Source of the DNA: Gammaproteobacteria bacterium
GTDB lineage: Bacteria > Pseudomonadota > Gammaproteobacteria > BMS3Bbin11
DNA: 6,236 nt
Direction of reading: 5' to 3'
Assembly: GCA_030617565.1 (NCBI GenBank)
Contig: JAUWVE010000089.1
Coordinates: 1-6,236, forward strand
The first letter of the stretch is position 1. Every line of letters begins with the position of its first letter. The notes below the pieces were generated by a model. That model worked only from the letters and a program-made list of their open reading frames with translations, ran no database searches and had not been told where the DNA came from. Shown one piece after another: positions 6,056 through 6,236 of the stretch. A program made the position numbers and the translations under genes.

Positions 6056-6236
6056 TCAAGGCTGCAGGCGAACGAGTTTTCCATTCTCTGCATCGGTTAG
6101 CAGATAAAGGTAGCCGTCAGGGCCGTTGCGCACATCCCGTATCCGGCCAAGTTCTTTCTTTAGCAGGCGTTCTTCATGCAATATTTTGTTGCCGTTTAGC
6201 TCCAGTCTCACCAGCAGCTGAAATTTTAACGAGCCA
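6056..6236 (-). CDS. C-terminal end of a soluble PQQ-dependent aldose sugar dehydrogenase (partial)
   Basis: An open frame enters from the right edge and stops at TGA (6056-6058), giving the last 59 residues. They read GSLKFQLLVRLELNG, then HEERLLKKELGRIRDVRNGP, then DGYLYLLTDAENGKLVRL. The GRIRDVRxGPDGxLYLLTD stretch is characteristic of the final beta-propeller blade of YliI/Asd-type sugar dehydrogenases (GSDH family), periplasmic beta-propeller enzymes that use PQQ and calcium to oxidise aldoses. The catalytic and PQQ-binding residues lie outside the window, so activity cannot be judged. The gene ends in Q-P-stop, with the MITE remnant directly after the stop. The hydrolase follows on the same strand, 71 nt downstream. 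Confidence 0.85.
   Translation of the reverse strand, partial: GSLKFQLLVRLELNGNKILHEERLLKKELGRIRDVRNGPDGYLYLLTDAENGKLVRLQP

Noticed and set aside
5985..6059. Upstream in-frame ATG for the hydrolase (25 extra residues)
   Set aside because: It overlaps the stop codon of the gene before it and the MITE remnant, lacks a ribosome-binding site, and would place the signal peptide internally.
1..6236. CRISPR arrays, tRNA or rRNA genes, prophage or toxin-antitoxin modules
   Set aside because: I saw no regularly spaced direct repeats, cloverleaf-like sequence or matching small gene pair anywhere in the window.

Overview
The window reads as chromosomal DNA of a gammaproteobacterium. DeaD is full length with the family's C-terminal RNA-binding domain, the ModA belongs to the type with an ASNF / GSTGK / PYG layout, and a PQQ-type aldose sugar dehydrogenase lies at the right edge. 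I cannot name the genus. Base composition is balanced, and no gene looks recently acquired. The non-coding DNA is unusual: almost every intergenic gap is occupied by a small non-coding palindromic element.

Layout from left to right. (1) 31-292 is a 262-bp MITE-like element with 30-bp terminal inverted repeats, CTAG target duplications and two internal hairpins. It lies 11-15 bp beyond the stop codon of deaD. (2) 308-2191 (minus) is deaD/csdA, a 627-aa cold-shock-type DEAD-box RNA helicase. (3) 2192-2465 is the divergent promoter region of deaD and modA. It holds two TATAAT boxes facing deaD and a possible ModE-like palindrome. A second, unrelated 158-bp foldback MITE (2290-2447, flanked by TCAA) ends only 18 bp before the modA start codon. 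(4) 2466-4977 (plus) is a compact modABC operon for high-affinity molybdate import, with gaps of 9 and 13 nt. (5) 4978-5066 is a pair of inverted REP-like hairpins that separates modC from the convergent gene. (6) 5109-5984 (minus) is a secreted dienelactone-hydrolase-like alpha/beta-hydrolase whose nucleophile and histidine positions are occupied by Thr and Arg. (7) 6013-6055 is a decayed one-ended copy of the 158-bp MITE. (8) 6056-6236 (minus, partial) is the C-terminus of a soluble PQQ aldose sugar dehydrogenase.

How the genes work together: modA, modB and modC form one transporter (periplasmic binder, membrane permease, ATPase with a regulatory Mop domain). The sugar dehydrogenase and the hydrolase lie on the same strand, 71 nt apart, and both appear to be exported proteins, so they may be co-transcribed; a functional link is not shown. 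DeaD is an independent RNA-metabolism gene.

The observations most worth following are these: two copies of one foldback element family next to TCAA in the same 4 kb, one of them wedged into the modA leader; compensatory base changes in the REP-like pair; and the apparently disarmed catalytic triad of the hydrolase. I found no new multi-gene system.
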